Assembly: GCF_048265165.1 (NCBI RefSeq) | Contig: NZ_JBLXCD010000002.1 | Coordinates: 186,001 to 250,000 of the forward strand | DNA length: 64,000 bases | Direction of reading: 5' to 3' | From: Oceanospirillum sp048265165 | GTDB lineage: Bacteria; Pseudomonadota; Gammaproteobacteria; Pseudomonadales; Halomonadaceae | In this document: positions 46,653 to 55,192 of the stretch, in pieces | Layout of the letters: each line of letters starts with the position of its first letter | How positions within the stretch are numbered: position 1 is the stretch's first letter | Notes under the pieces: generated by a model | Told to the model about the DNA's origin: nothing | What the model saw: the letters and a program-made list of their open reading frames with translations, nothing else | Databases searched by the model: none | Translations under genes and position numbers: made by a program

Positions 46653-46896
46653 GATGCTTCCTTATCTATTCTAATCTTCTGGTAACAATACGATGCCAGC
46701 GATAAAAGCCACAATAATTGCAGCAGAATATCTGTCAGCACAAACCTGACAGAAGACATAACCTGATACAGATCCCTGGCAGTACAACCAAAGCAAGCTT
46801 ATCCAAAAGACACGGGCAATGCGAAATTTTATGCCCAAAGCCTATGGGAACAAGGACTGGCGCTCATTTCATATCTCCGTTTTGCTCCGCACAATG

Positions 46897-46902
46897 TATA
46901 AT
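46897..46902 (+). promoter_or_regulatory. -10 box TATAAT upstream of nhaB
   Basis: A perfect TATAAT lies 67 bp before the nhaB start at 46969. The -35 region 17 bp upstream is weak. Transcription from it would begin after the earlier in-frame ATG at 46819, so it supports the shorter protein. The 316 bp between glnE and nhaB hold no other feature I can support. Confidence 0.4.
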
Positions 46903-46968
46903 GCCGACGCCCCAAAGGGATTCGGGTGCAATAAAAAGCATATCATTCCAATTGCAAAGGACCATCCC

Positions 46969-48483
46969 ATGGCCCAAACCATATCCCAAGGCTTTTTGCG
47001 TAATTTTCTTGGCAACTCCCCTGTGTGGTACAAGCAAGTTATTCTCGCCTTTCTGATTATCAACCCTATTCTCTATATGACCCCTGGACTCGGCCCTTTC
47101 GTGACAGGCTGGCTTCTGATTGTCGAATTCATATTCACTCTGGCAATGGCCCTCAAATGCTACCCGCTGCAGCCTGGCGGTTTGCTGGCAATTGAGGCGA
47201 TTGTCATTGGACTAGCATCCCCCGAAACAGTAATGCATGAGATTGAAGGAAACCTTGAGGTTATTCTCCTACTGGTCTTTATGGTGGCCGGCATTTACTT
47301 TATGAAGCAGCTGCTGCTCTTTGCCTTCACTAAGATCTTGCTGGGAGTACGTTCAAAACCCATACTTTCTTTACTCTTCAGTATCACTGCAGCCCTCCTG
47401 TCGGCATTTCTTGATGCACTGACCGTGACTGCGGTAGTTATCAGCATTGGCGTTGGCTTCTACTCTGTTTATCACAAGGTTGCCTCAGGCAAGCAGTTTC
47501 ACCATGACAGCCATGACCACGGCAATGATGGTTCTCTGGCAGAACAACACCATAATGATCTTGAGCAGTTCCGGGCCTTCCTGCGTAGCCTACTGATGCA
47601 TGCAGCCGTGGGTACCGCATTAGGCGGTGTCTGCACATTAGTCGGTGAACCACAAAACCTGTTGATCGCCAAGGTAGCAGGTTGGAACTTTGTCGAATTC
47701 TTTACCCGAATGGCCCCGGTAACTATGCCTGTTCTGGTTGTTGGTCTGCTCACGTGCCTGCTTCTGGAGAAAACGAAGGTCTTTGGTTATGGCGAATTAC
47801 TCCCAGAGTCCGTACGCCAGATTCTGGAGAATTTTGATAAGCACCAAACTGAAAAACGCACAGGTAAAGATAAAGCCGCTCTGATTGTTCAGGCCGTTAC
47901 CGCCGTATTTCTGATATTAGCCCTGGCATTTCATATTGCAGAGGTCGGCCTGATAGGCCTGGCTATTATCGTGCTGCAAACAGCACTTAATGGTATAACT
48001 GAAGAACACCAGATCGGACATGCTTTTGAGGAAGCTCTGCCGTTCACCGCATTATTGGTGGTCTTTTTCTCTGTGGTGGCTGTAATCCATGAGCAACATC
48101 TTTTCCAGCCATTTATCCACATGGTTTTAAGCCTGGAAACCAGCCAGCAACCCGCAATGCTTTTTATTGCTAACGGCGTGCTGTCTGCCATCAGTGATAA
48201 TGTGTTTGTTGCAACGGTTTATATCTCTGAGATTAAAGCTGCACTGGATGCCGGAGAGATTACCCGTGAGCACTTCGATACTCTGGCTGTTGCCGTTAAT
48301 ACAGGTACAAATCTGCCCAGTGTCGCAACACCAAACGGCCAGGCAGCCTTTCTTTTCCTGTTAACCTCTGCCATTGCGCCTTTGATCCGTCTATCCTACG
48401 GCCGAATGGTGGTAATGGCGCTGCCTTACACCATTGTCATGTCTGCCATGGGCCTGTATGCCGTAATCTACTGGGTGCACTAA
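46969..48483 (+). CDS. nhaB: Na+/H+ antiporter NhaB
   Basis: About 504 residues from ATG 46969 (E. coli NhaB 513). The start MAQTISQGFLRNFLGNSPVW lines up with the family's WRNFLGQSPDWYK; an extra 50 residues from ATG 46819 are non-conserved, and AAAGGA lies before 46969. About 12 membrane segments, with SAFLDALTVTAVVIS and SAISDNVFVATVY carrying conserved acidic residues. It expels sodium using protons, fitting a marine habitat. A strong terminator follows. Confidence 0.95.
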   Translation: MAQTISQGFLRNFLGNSPVWYKQVILAFLIINPILYMTPGLGPFVTGWLLIVEFIFTLAMALKCYPLQPGGLLAIEAIVIGLASPETVMHEIEGNLEVILLLVFMVAGIYFMKQLLLFAFTKILLGVRSKPILSLLFSITAALLSAFLDALTVTAVVISIGVGFYSVYHKVASGKQFHHDSHDHGNDGSLAEQHHNDLEQFRAFLRSLLMHAAVGTALGGVCTLVGEPQNLLIAKVAGWNFVEFFTRMAPVTMPVLVVGLLTCLLLEKTKVFGYGELLPESVRQILENFDKHQTEKRTGKDKAALIVQAVTAVFLILALAFHIAEVGLIGLAIIVLQTALNGITEEHQIGHAFEEALPFTALLVVFFSVVAVIHEQHLFQPFIHMVLSLETSQQPAMLFIANGVLSAISDNVFVATVYISEIKAALDAGEITREHFDTLAVAVNTGTNLPSVATPNGQAAFLFLLTSAIAPLIRLSYGRMVVMALPYTIVMSAMGLYAVIYWVH

Positions 48484-48558
48484 CCCTGAGCGACGTCTTA
48501 CGCCTTAATCTGGCGTCATAAAAGAAACTGCTGTAATTTATTTTACAGGCTGCCCATA

Positions 48559-48600
48559 AAACTGCCGTGCTTTATGTAAACGCGGCAGTTTCTTTTTTCT
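48559..48600 (+). terminator. Rho-independent terminator of nhaB
   Basis: AAACTGCCG pairs with CGGCAGTTT across a 15-nt loop and is followed by CTTTTTTCT. Between it and the next gene (48601-48786) lies the chemoreceptor's promoter region, with no other feature seen. Confidence 0.85.
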
Positions 48601-48786
48601 GCTTATAAATCAAAGCACACCAGTCTATCTTCTTCAAAAACGATGTTACCGGCATAAAAGCTGTTTACATTTCTCCTTTAGCGCCACCCTTGCTTCGTTC
48701 AAACGTATGTTTTAAATTCGGCAGTCTTTGACTCAACTCAAAAGCAATCATCCAATAAAGAAAACAAAAATAAAATCGGAGCCGCT

Positions 48787-50262
48787 ATGACACTTTCGCA
48801 ACTTACAGAGAGTTTTATACCAGACAGCCTTAGGCAAGATCAGGATCGGCTTATCCATGCCCGAACCGTTGTCACCGTTGCCCTTCTGGCCGGTGTCATC
48901 GCACCTGTCTTTGCAATGAGCTATTTCAAGAATCAGCACCCTGCTATGGGCTGGGGCATTCTGGTGGGTAGCGCAGGGCTTCTGATCGGGCCTATCCTGT
49001 TGCGTATTACCGCAAAGGAGCGATGGGTAGCCGAAGGTGTGATCAGCTGTATGTATGCGATGATCGTCTGGATGCTTTATGTTAATGGAGGCATCATGTC
49101 GAGCAGTGCCCTCTGGATGGCATCCATTCCTTTTGCCGCCATTTTTATCGCCGGGCGAGGCTCCGGCTATTTCTGGTCATTGATCAGCTTGTGTACCATC
49201 GCTACGTTTCTCTATATTGATCAAAACAGCATTCCTCTGCCGGAGTCCCCGATTCCGGAAAGCATGATTCCCTCTCAGCAAGCAAAATCCCTGATCGGAA
49301 TGAGCCTGATTGTTATGGTTCTGGCTCTGGCATTTGATAAAGCTAAGTCCAAGGGTTTTGAGCAACTGGAAACAGCCCGTAAAGCCAGTGAACAGAATGA
49401 GCAACGTATTGCGGAAATTCTAGCTAAGGTCACCTCCTCAGTGCATCAGGCAGAAAACGTCAGCCGTGATGTCACCTCCAGTGCTCAGCGCATCACCCAA
49501 ACCATGCAGCAACAAAACCAGGCTCTGGGAAGTATGGTTGAAGAGGCCGATAAGATCGTCACCGATGTTTGCCAGCAAGCTAGTGATGCCGACCTTGCGG
49601 TAACCACTGCCAAGAAAACCGGCTCGGAAGCCAATGAGGGCGGAGCGGTCATGAACAACGCAGTTAACAAGCTTAACCGGGCCACAGAGGTCATTATGGA
49701 CGCCGCTGGGCGACTGGAAACACTGGAGCAAAGCAGTCATGAAGTGAACTCCATCGTGGTTATGATCCACGATATTGCAGAGCAGACCAACCTGCTGGCA
49801 CTCAATGCCGCCATTGAAGCAGCCCGTGCCGGAGAGCAGGGCCGGGGCTTCGCTGTCGTTGCCGATGAGGTTCGGAGCCTGGCTGAGCGCACCCGCAATG
49901 CAACTCAGGATATCAGTGATAAGATCCGCCTGATTGTTGATGGCACCGAGTCTGCCGTTGCGGCCATGCAGGAAGGTAGTCAGGAGGTACAGCTGGGGCA
50001 GAGCCATGCCCAGGCTGCCCAGGAACAGATTCAGGCGATTATCCAGGATACCTGCCAGCTGGGCCAGCAAATGGAGCAACTCTCCACTACAGGGCAACAG
50101 CAACAAACAACCTTTACCCACTATACGGAAGAGATCCGCAATATTGGCCAGCAAGTTGTACAGTTAGCGGACGAAACGCAGCAAATTCAAAGTAATATTG
50201 AGCAACTGGATCAAATTATGGGAGAACTGAGCCGGTCGGTAAGAGCATTCGAGACAGCCTAG
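48787..50262 (+). CDS. Methyl-accepting chemotaxis protein with a six-helix membrane sensor
   Basis: 491 residues. About six membrane segments (28-45, 55-73, 83-99, 108-123, 127-143, 168-183) with almost no periplasmic domain form the N-terminal half; no HAMP domain is obvious. The cytoplasmic signalling part ends in the conserved hairpin IAEQTNLLALNAAIEAARAG (about 330-349) with GFAVVADEVRSLAERT. It controls CheA/CheW. The sensory region may detect membrane state or a ligand in the membrane. A GGAGCC sequence before the ATG is a good ribosome site. Confidence 0.92.
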   Translation: MTLSQLTESFIPDSLRQDQDRLIHARTVVTVALLAGVIAPVFAMSYFKNQHPAMGWGILVGSAGLLIGPILLRITAKERWVAEGVISCMYAMIVWMLYVNGGIMSSSALWMASIPFAAIFIAGRGSGYFWSLISLCTIATFLYIDQNSIPLPESPIPESMIPSQQAKSLIGMSLIVMVLALAFDKAKSKGFEQLETARKASEQNEQRIAEILAKVTSSVHQAENVSRDVTSSAQRITQTMQQQNQALGSMVEEADKIVTDVCQQASDADLAVTTAKKTGSEANEGGAVMNNAVNKLNRATEVIMDAAGRLETLEQSSHEVNSIVVMIHDIAEQTNLLALNAAIEAARAGEQGRGFAVVADEVRSLAERTRNATQDISDKIRLIVDGTESAVAAMQEGSQEVQLGQSHAQAAQEQIQAIIQDTCQLGQQMEQLSTTGQQQQTTFTHYTEEIRNIGQQVVQLADETQQIQSNIEQLDQIMGELSRSVRAFETA

Positions 50263-50374
50263 ATATTTTGAAGGCCATTTTCTCGCCAAGGAAGGCAAAA
50301 TATTGCACTATTACCCGCTCGCGATGATCGCTGACCTCCCGTGACCAGCTGACTCCCAAGAGGTAATCTCCACC

Positions 50375-52057
50375 ATGCAAAAACTGGCTACTCTCACCTG
50401 CCTGTTAACACTTTATGCTTGCGGAGAAGGCTCTGATGAAATAAACACCTCCAGTAGCAAGGGGGCAGGTGATACATCTATATGCAGTAGCGTTTATTAT
50501 TCAACTCAAGCGGCTAACACCTCTGGCTTAGATCCTCTACTGAACGCCCAGTGGCACCTCCTTAATAACAGAAACAACCCAGGGGCAGCCGGTCAGGATA
50601 TCAATCTTCCACAGACATTATGGAATGAAGCCACCGGAGCCGGAGTCAAAATCGCAGTGATCGATGGCAGCATTGATTACAGCCACCCGGACCTGCAGCC
50701 CAACCTTGACCTGGATAACTCTTGTCAGTTTGGCGTCCCTCTATCAGGCGGGCATGCAACATCCGTCGCGGGCCTTATCAGCGCGGTCAGAAATAACGCA
50801 CTGGGTGGGTCAGGGGCTGCCCCTGAAAGCAAAATCCAGGGTTTTAATACGCTTGATGCAGACCCCACCGTAACCGTTTGGGAAACATCACTATCTGCAA
50901 CCAGCGAACGTAATCGCGATATTGATATTTTCAATATGAGTCTGGGCTATGGCATTGAAACAACGCCCATTGATTACGACACTAATATTGCGTCCATGAT
51001 TAAGTCCGGTACGGAGTCCGGCCGCAAAGGTCTGGGCGCGCTTTATTTTAAAGCAGCAGGGAATAACTTCAGTGATCCTGCATGTTCAACAGAGAACTAC
51101 CACTCAGAGCTTCTGCCATGTCAGGGATCAGCCCTAGACCCGGATAATAATATCCCCTATCTGATGGTGGTATCGTCCCTGAATGCAAACGGCACGAAAG
51201 CCAGTTATTCCTCCTCGGGCGCGAATATACTCTTTTCATCTCCCGGAGGTGACAGCCGGACGGGGCTTGTCACCACAAATGATATCAGTCTGGCAACCGG
51301 TCTTACTGATATCAGAGGTTTTAAAGGCTACACCAGAGCTTTTTCAGGAACATCCGCAGCAACACCTTTGGTGTCAGGGGTGGCCGCCTTAGTTCTTGAA
51401 GCAAACTCGGATTTAGGCTGGCGGGATGTACGGGATATTCTGATCAGAACCGCGGATAAAGTTGATACGGGTGACAACTCTGGCGAGGATAACTACATTG
51501 TCATCGGCAATGATGGCTCGATATTAAAAACCCGCACACCATCTACTAACCTGATTATTGAAAATGCCTGGCAGACAAACGCAGCAGGGCTTTCGTACCA
51601 TAACCACTATGGTTTTGGACGAATCAATGCAGCTAACGCGTTAAATAGCGCCAAATCCTATAGCGCTAACTTACCGGACCTTATAAGCGTCAGCACGGAA
51701 AATGGAAGCGGCGGAGTCATACCCAATAGCAGCAATAATCCCTTATCATCCTCACTCTCCATTTCAAGCGAACTAAGCACTGTAGAGTCTGTCCAACTCA
51801 AGCTCGAGCTGAGTCACCCCTATGCTTCCGATCTGATGGTTAAACTGATTGCACCGTCAGGTACAGAGAGTATCGTGATGACACCCAGAAATGCGCTTAA
51901 TGCTGAAATTAACCATTATGAGTTCACGTTACTGAGTCAGATGTTCTATGGAGAAACAGCCGCAGGTTCCTGGCAGCTTCAGGTGTACGATACACAGGCA
52001 GATGCTTTTGCCACAGGTACTCTCCACAGCTGGTCATTGACCATTTTAGGACACTAA
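50375..52057 (+). CDS. Kexin-like S8 serine protease lipoprotein with C-terminal P domain
   Basis: 560 residues. A lipoprotein signal ends LTLYAC (Cys16). The subtilase triad is Asp97 (IAVIDGSIDYSHPDL), His127 (GGHATS) and Ser327 (GTSAATPLVSG), with oxyanion Asn230 (AAGNN). A P (proprotein convertase) domain covers about 450-560 (SLSISSELSTVESVQLKLEL, then LHSWSLTILGH). Unlike most subtilases, there is almost no propeptide between Cys16 and the catalytic domain at about 52. It probably sits on the periplasmic side or outer membrane. The small lipoprotein gene 44 bp downstream may supply a prodomain in trans. Confidence 0.93.
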   Translation: MQKLATLTCLLTLYACGEGSDEINTSSSKGAGDTSICSSVYYSTQAANTSGLDPLLNAQWHLLNNRNNPGAAGQDINLPQTLWNEATGAGVKIAVIDGSIDYSHPDLQPNLDLDNSCQFGVPLSGGHATSVAGLISAVRNNALGGSGAAPESKIQGFNTLDADPTVTVWETSLSATSERNRDIDIFNMSLGYGIETTPIDYDTNIASMIKSGTESGRKGLGALYFKAAGNNFSDPACSTENYHSELLPCQGSALDPDNNIPYLMVVSSLNANGTKASYSSSGANILFSSPGGDSRTGLVTTNDISLATGLTDIRGFKGYTRAFSGTSAATPLVSGVAALVLEANSDLGWRDVRDILIRTADKVDTGDNSGEDNYIVIGNDGSILKTRTPSTNLIIENAWQTNAAGLSYHNHYGFGRINAANALNSAKSYSANLPDLISVSTENGSGGVIPNSSNNPLSSSLSISSELSTVESVQLKLELSHPYASDLMVKLIAPSGTESIVMTPRNALNAEINHYEFTLLSQMFYGETAAGSWQLQVYDTQADAFATGTLHSWSLTILGH

Positions 52058-52101
52058 GCAAATATAAGCCGACCAGCTTTAACAAACACAGGATAATAGA
52101 A

Positions 52102-52653
52102 ATGCGTTTATTGACCCTGATACTCTCTGGTTTACTGACACTGCTACCGCTATCAGCCTGTGCTTACGATGGTAAAAAACCGGTGGTGACTCAGGATCAG
52201 CTTCCTGCACACCTGAAAACCGGAAAACAGATCCGTATCGAAAACAGTCATTACCTGATTCTCGACCAGGTCAGAGCCTATAACACTGAAAGCCAAACAG
52301 GTCAGAGAGCCCTGCAAGGCAGTGACACTGAAATTGGCCGGAAAGGCAACTATAGCATCCAGGCAAAAGCCACTGCCAATGACGACGGGCGCCCGGTTAT
52401 CTGGAATCAAACCACTCAACGCTACGCTGTTCTACTGGATGAGCTGGGCCTTGTGCTCACCGAAAACGGTGAGGCTGAAGCAGTTGCCCAACAGTATGGA
52501 ATGTCTCTGTCCGTTCAAATCAAACGCCTGAACAGAGCCTACTTCCGGATTGATGCGAACAGAATTCCAGATCTGATGCGCCAGCTACAGCAGGATAGTC
52601 GAGTCAAATCCGTCATCCCGAGTTTAATGGAAAACCCTCGTCAGCCTATGTAG
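52102..52653 (+). CDS. Small lipoprotein, candidate prodomain-like chaperone or inhibitor of the S8 protease
   Basis: 183 residues. A lipoprotein signal ends LPLSAC (Cys20). The middle has no known motif, but the last 40 residues (RIDANRIPDLMRQLQQDSRV then KSVIPSLMENP) follow the hydrophobic pattern of subtilase propeptides (I9/fervidolysin-like): a helix, a basic-acidic turn and a final V-x-x-V-x-P strand. In Aeromonas sobria the kexin-like protease ASP needs ORF2, a small protein encoded just downstream, to fold. The same gene order and membrane targeting suggest that role here. Function inferred. Confidence 0.6.
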   Translation: MRLLTLILSGLLTLLPLSACAYDGKKPVVTQDQLPAHLKTGKQIRIENSHYLILDQVRAYNTESQTGQRALQGSDTEIGRKGNYSIQAKATANDDGRPVIWNQTTQRYAVLLDELGLVLTENGEAEAVAQQYGMSLSVQIKRLNRAYFRIDANRIPDLMRQLQQDSRVKSVIPSLMENPRQPM

Positions 52654-52674
52654 CCCTGAAAACGACTAAAATCT

Positions 52675-53406
52675 TCAGGACTGAGAAGCTTTCCAGTCCT
52701 GGGCTGCCTGAAAGCGCGCCTTCAGATAAACCATTAACTCATCAAGAGCTGACTCAGCCGCTGGCGCATCACTTTGCTCAATAGCCTGATACAGGCGCCG
52801 GTGAACAGCCACTACATCCACACGGTCCCGAAAACGATACACCACCATATTGGTGACCGGCTGCATCGCCTCAATAACCGCGTACATCAGAAACTGTAGC
52901 ATTGAGTTCTGACAAGCATCCACCAGAGCGCGATGAAAACGCACATCAGAAGCGCAAAACTCCTCATCCGTCAGAGACTCAGACTGTTGCTGCTCCAACT
53001 CCTGCTGCAGCTGCCTCAGTACTGATTTATCAGGGTTGCGGGCAGCCAGGCGGACACAGGTTCTCTCCAGCTCGTGACGGGCATCGGCAATCTCAGTCAG
53101 ACTAAACTGATCCATACTTGCCAAGAGGGTTGCCGAAGCGGTCAGGCTTTCACTGGCATCATCCAGAGACGGGCGGTTAACAAATGTCCCACCGGTAGGG
53201 CCACGGCGGGACCTGATCAGATTTTGTGCCGCCAAACGCTTCAGGGCTTCTCGAATAGTTGGGCGAGACACCTGATAGCGAGCAGCCAGCTCATCCTCAG
53301 TTGGCAGACGATCATCAGCTTTAAGTTCACCGGAAAGGATCGCTTCGCGCAGCTGTTCAGAGATCTGCTTGGCAAGACTTTGTGTCATCAGGGGTTGGAT
53401 TTTCAC
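52675..53406 (-). CDS. GntR-family regulator, FadR/FCD subfamily
   Basis: 243 residues. N-terminal winged helix (DRLPTEDELAARYQVSRPTI, REALKRLAAQNLIRSRRG, about 25-90) and an all-helical FCD ligand domain (about 100-235) with the conserved metal-binding pattern of Asp and His residues (HELERTCVR, FHRALVDACQN). It is divergent from acuI across a 302-bp region with a perfect 31-bp palindrome in its middle, so it probably controls acuI. The ligand could be an acrylyl- or propionyl-type acid or a linked metabolite. It converges with the protease-partner gene at 21 bp. Confidence 0.9.
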   Translation of the reverse strand: MKIQPLMTQSLAKQISEQLREAILSGELKADDRLPTEDELAARYQVSRPTIREALKRLAAQNLIRSRRGPTGGTFVNRPSLDDASESLTASATLLASMDQFSLTEIADARHELERTCVRLAARNPDKSVLRQLQQELEQQQSESLTDEEFCASDVRFHRALVDACQNSMLQFLMYAVIEAMQPVTNMVVYRFRDRVDVVAVHRRLYQAIEQSDAPAAESALDELMVYLKARFQAAQDWKASQS

Positions 53407-53541
53407 AACAAACCTCGGAATAGAATGATATTTGGCTGATGGCCGACGGGCTGAACATCAAAAGCAGCAGACTCAGAACATAGTGATATTTGCCGCATTA
53501 TTTTATAGCGAATAGTAGCAGAATCCATAAGATGACGCACC

Positions 53542-53572
53542 ATTCTTCTATTTGTTTGACAAATAGAAGAAT
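53542..53572. promoter_or_regulatory. Perfect 31-bp palindrome between the FadR-type regulator and acuI
   Basis: Arms ATTCTTCTATTTGT and ACAAATAGAAGAAT flank a TTG spacer. The core TTTGT-TTG-ACAAA is the same form as FadR/FCD operators (TGGT-N3-ACCA type). It lies about 136 bp from both divergent start codons. A nearly certain operator, most likely for the neighbouring GntR-family regulator. Confidence 0.75.
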
Positions 53573-53708
53573 TAGCGATTAACCTTGCTTTATCAACGCA
53601 GCAGAACAATACGAATCAACTCTGCTGCAAACAAACTTCGATTAATCCAAAGGTTAACCCCTTCTTAAAAGCGAAGGCTAATATCCCTGATAAACAAGGT
53701 GTCACAGT

Positions 53709-54692
53709 ATGAATAAAGCACTGGTTCTGGAACAGGAAGAGAAGAAAACACTGGCAGGTGTTCGCACTCTGGATGCAAGCGAACTGCCTGAAGGCGATGT
53801 TCTGGTCAATATCGAATATAGCTCTATGAATTATAAAGATGCCCTTGCCGTGACCGGCACAGGAAAAATTGTTCACCAGTTCCCTATGGTGCCGGGCATC
53901 GATCTGGCTGGAACCGTTGCTGAGTCTGACAACCCTGACTACAACGCCGGTGATGCCGTTGTTCTGACCGGCTGGAGTGTTGGTGAAAAATACTGGGGTG
54001 GCTATGCTCAGCAGATGCGGCTGCAATCCAAGTGGCTGGTACCTCTTGCTGAAGGCCTGACTGCCAAGCAAGCGATGACAATCGGTACTGCGGGTCTGAC
54101 CTCTATGCTCTGCGTTATGCGCCTGCAGGAAAGCGGCCTCAAACCGGAGCATGGCCCTGTACTGGTCACCGGGGCAACCGGTGGTGTAGGAAGTCTGGCG
54201 GTCGCCCTACTGGCAAAAAATGGCTTTGAAGTTGTCGCCGTCAGTGGTAAAGCAGACAGTGTCGATTACCTGAAAAAACTGGGTGCCTCAGATGTACTGC
54301 CACGTAGCGAATTTGAAGAAAAAGCCCGCCCACTGGATAAGTCTCGCTGGGCCGGTGCTGTCGATACCGTTGGTGGCGATATTCTGGCCAAAGTTCTGTC
54401 TCAGATGAACTACAACGGCCGTGTGGCAACCGTTGGCCTTGCATCCAGCTTTGCTCTGAACACTACTGTTATGCCGTTTATTCTCCGCGGTGTAGATCTG
54501 CTGGGCGTTGATAGCGTTATGATCCCTTACGAACGTCGCGTTCAGGCCTGGAACCGCCTGGCAAAAGAGTTGCCACAGGAAATTATGGATCAGGTATCGG
54601 AAGAGATATCTCTGGAGCAGCTGCCGGAGCAGGCGCAAAACATGGTTGAAGGAAAAGTAAAAGGCCGTGTACTGGTAAACCCTAACCTTTAA
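53709..54692 (+). CDS. acuI: Acrylyl-CoA reductase (NADPH), AcuI/YhdH type
   Basis: 327 residues, zinc-free MDR oxidoreductase: NYKDALAVTGTGKIV in the first third, and the nucleotide-binding LVTGATGGVGSLAVALLAKN (about 150-170). AcuI reduces acryloyl-CoA to propionyl-CoA, removing a toxic intermediate in DMSP, acrylate and 3-hydroxypropionate metabolism; YhdH is the E. coli homologue. No other DMSP gene is in the window. Divergent from the FadR-type regulator, with the palindrome between; a strong terminator follows. Confidence 0.93.
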   Translation: MNKALVLEQEEKKTLAGVRTLDASELPEGDVLVNIEYSSMNYKDALAVTGTGKIVHQFPMVPGIDLAGTVAESDNPDYNAGDAVVLTGWSVGEKYWGGYAQQMRLQSKWLVPLAEGLTAKQAMTIGTAGLTSMLCVMRLQESGLKPEHGPVLVTGATGGVGSLAVALLAKNGFEVVAVSGKADSVDYLKKLGASDVLPRSEFEEKARPLDKSRWAGAVDTVGGDILAKVLSQMNYNGRVATVGLASSFALNTTVMPFILRGVDLLGVDSVMIPYERRVQAWNRLAKELPQEIMDQVSEEISLEQLPEQAQNMVEGKVKGRVLVNPNL

Positions 54693-54726
54693 AGTTAAGC
54701 CGATCTTCTCTTAACAGGCAGACAAT

Positions 54727-54777
54727 AAAAAGGCCGCACGACTCCGGTTTTGTTACCGGGGTTGTAGCGGCCTTTTT
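54727..54777. terminator. Terminator after acuI, usable from both sides
   Basis: AAAAAGGCCGC pairs with GCGGCCTTTTT; the large loop has a second small stem (CCGG region). It separates acuI from the minus-strand small gene at 54832 and can end both transcripts. Confidence 0.85.
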
Positions 54778-54831
54778 GGCGAATCCTTCCGCAGCTGAAC
54801 AAACTCAGCTCACAGTGATAATCCCTAGGAA

Positions 54832-54960
54832 TTAACCCAGGAAATAGCGCGACCAGAAAATAGTGGCTGGCAGGCAGTTCATGCCGATAAGTATCGCCAG
54901 GCCTGGAATAAAGTAGATTAAACCAGCTTCGTCACGGAATTCTTCGTCATGATGGGACAT
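54832..54960 (-). CDS. 42-residue single-span membrane protein
   Basis: ATG at 54960 is preceded by GAGG with 8 nt spacing; the frame ends at TAA 54832-54834. The product starts MSHHDEEFRDEAGLIYFIPG and ends WSRYFLG, an acidic N-terminus followed by one hydrophobic helix (about 12-33). Codon use is normal for the window, and the gene stands apart from its neighbours. An FNR/Anr-like box lies 76 bp upstream. I do not recognise the family; small membrane proteins of this kind often assist respiratory or transport complexes. Confidence 0.62.
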   Translation of the reverse strand: MSHHDEEFRDEAGLIYFIPGLAILIGMNCLPATIFWSRYFLG

Positions 54961-55035
54961 TTCAGATCCTCACAGATTGATTTAAAGGGTGCTGAGACTT
55001 GTTTTTTTCTTAGTCGTTCTTATAGATAAAAGCTT

Positions 55036-55049
55036 TTGACTTAAATCAA
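55036..55049 (-). promoter_or_regulatory. FNR/Anr-type box upstream of the 42-residue protein
   Basis: TTGAC-TTAA-ATCAA matches the FNR consensus TTGAT-N4-ATCAA at nine of ten fixed positions. It lies 76-89 bp before the small gene's start on the minus strand. It implies induction at low oxygen. The -10 position was not clear. The rest of the region up to folM (55050-55192) shows no gene. Confidence 0.6.
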
Positions 55050-55192
55050 ATTATGACGGGCATTTTACGGAGATATGACAAGCTGTCCAGTCCGACTTTA
55101 GACCTTATTCAGCTCCGACGCTGCAAGAAAGAGTGTAGGTGGTACGAAGTGACGTGAGCAGGGCGAAATGACAGGGCCTGCACAAAATAGTG

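Noticed and set aside
46819..46968. 50-residue N-terminal extension of NhaB
   Set aside because: The first 50 residues are not conserved; the family starts at the ATG at 46969, which has a ribosome site, and a TATAAT box at 46897 would place the transcript start after 46819.
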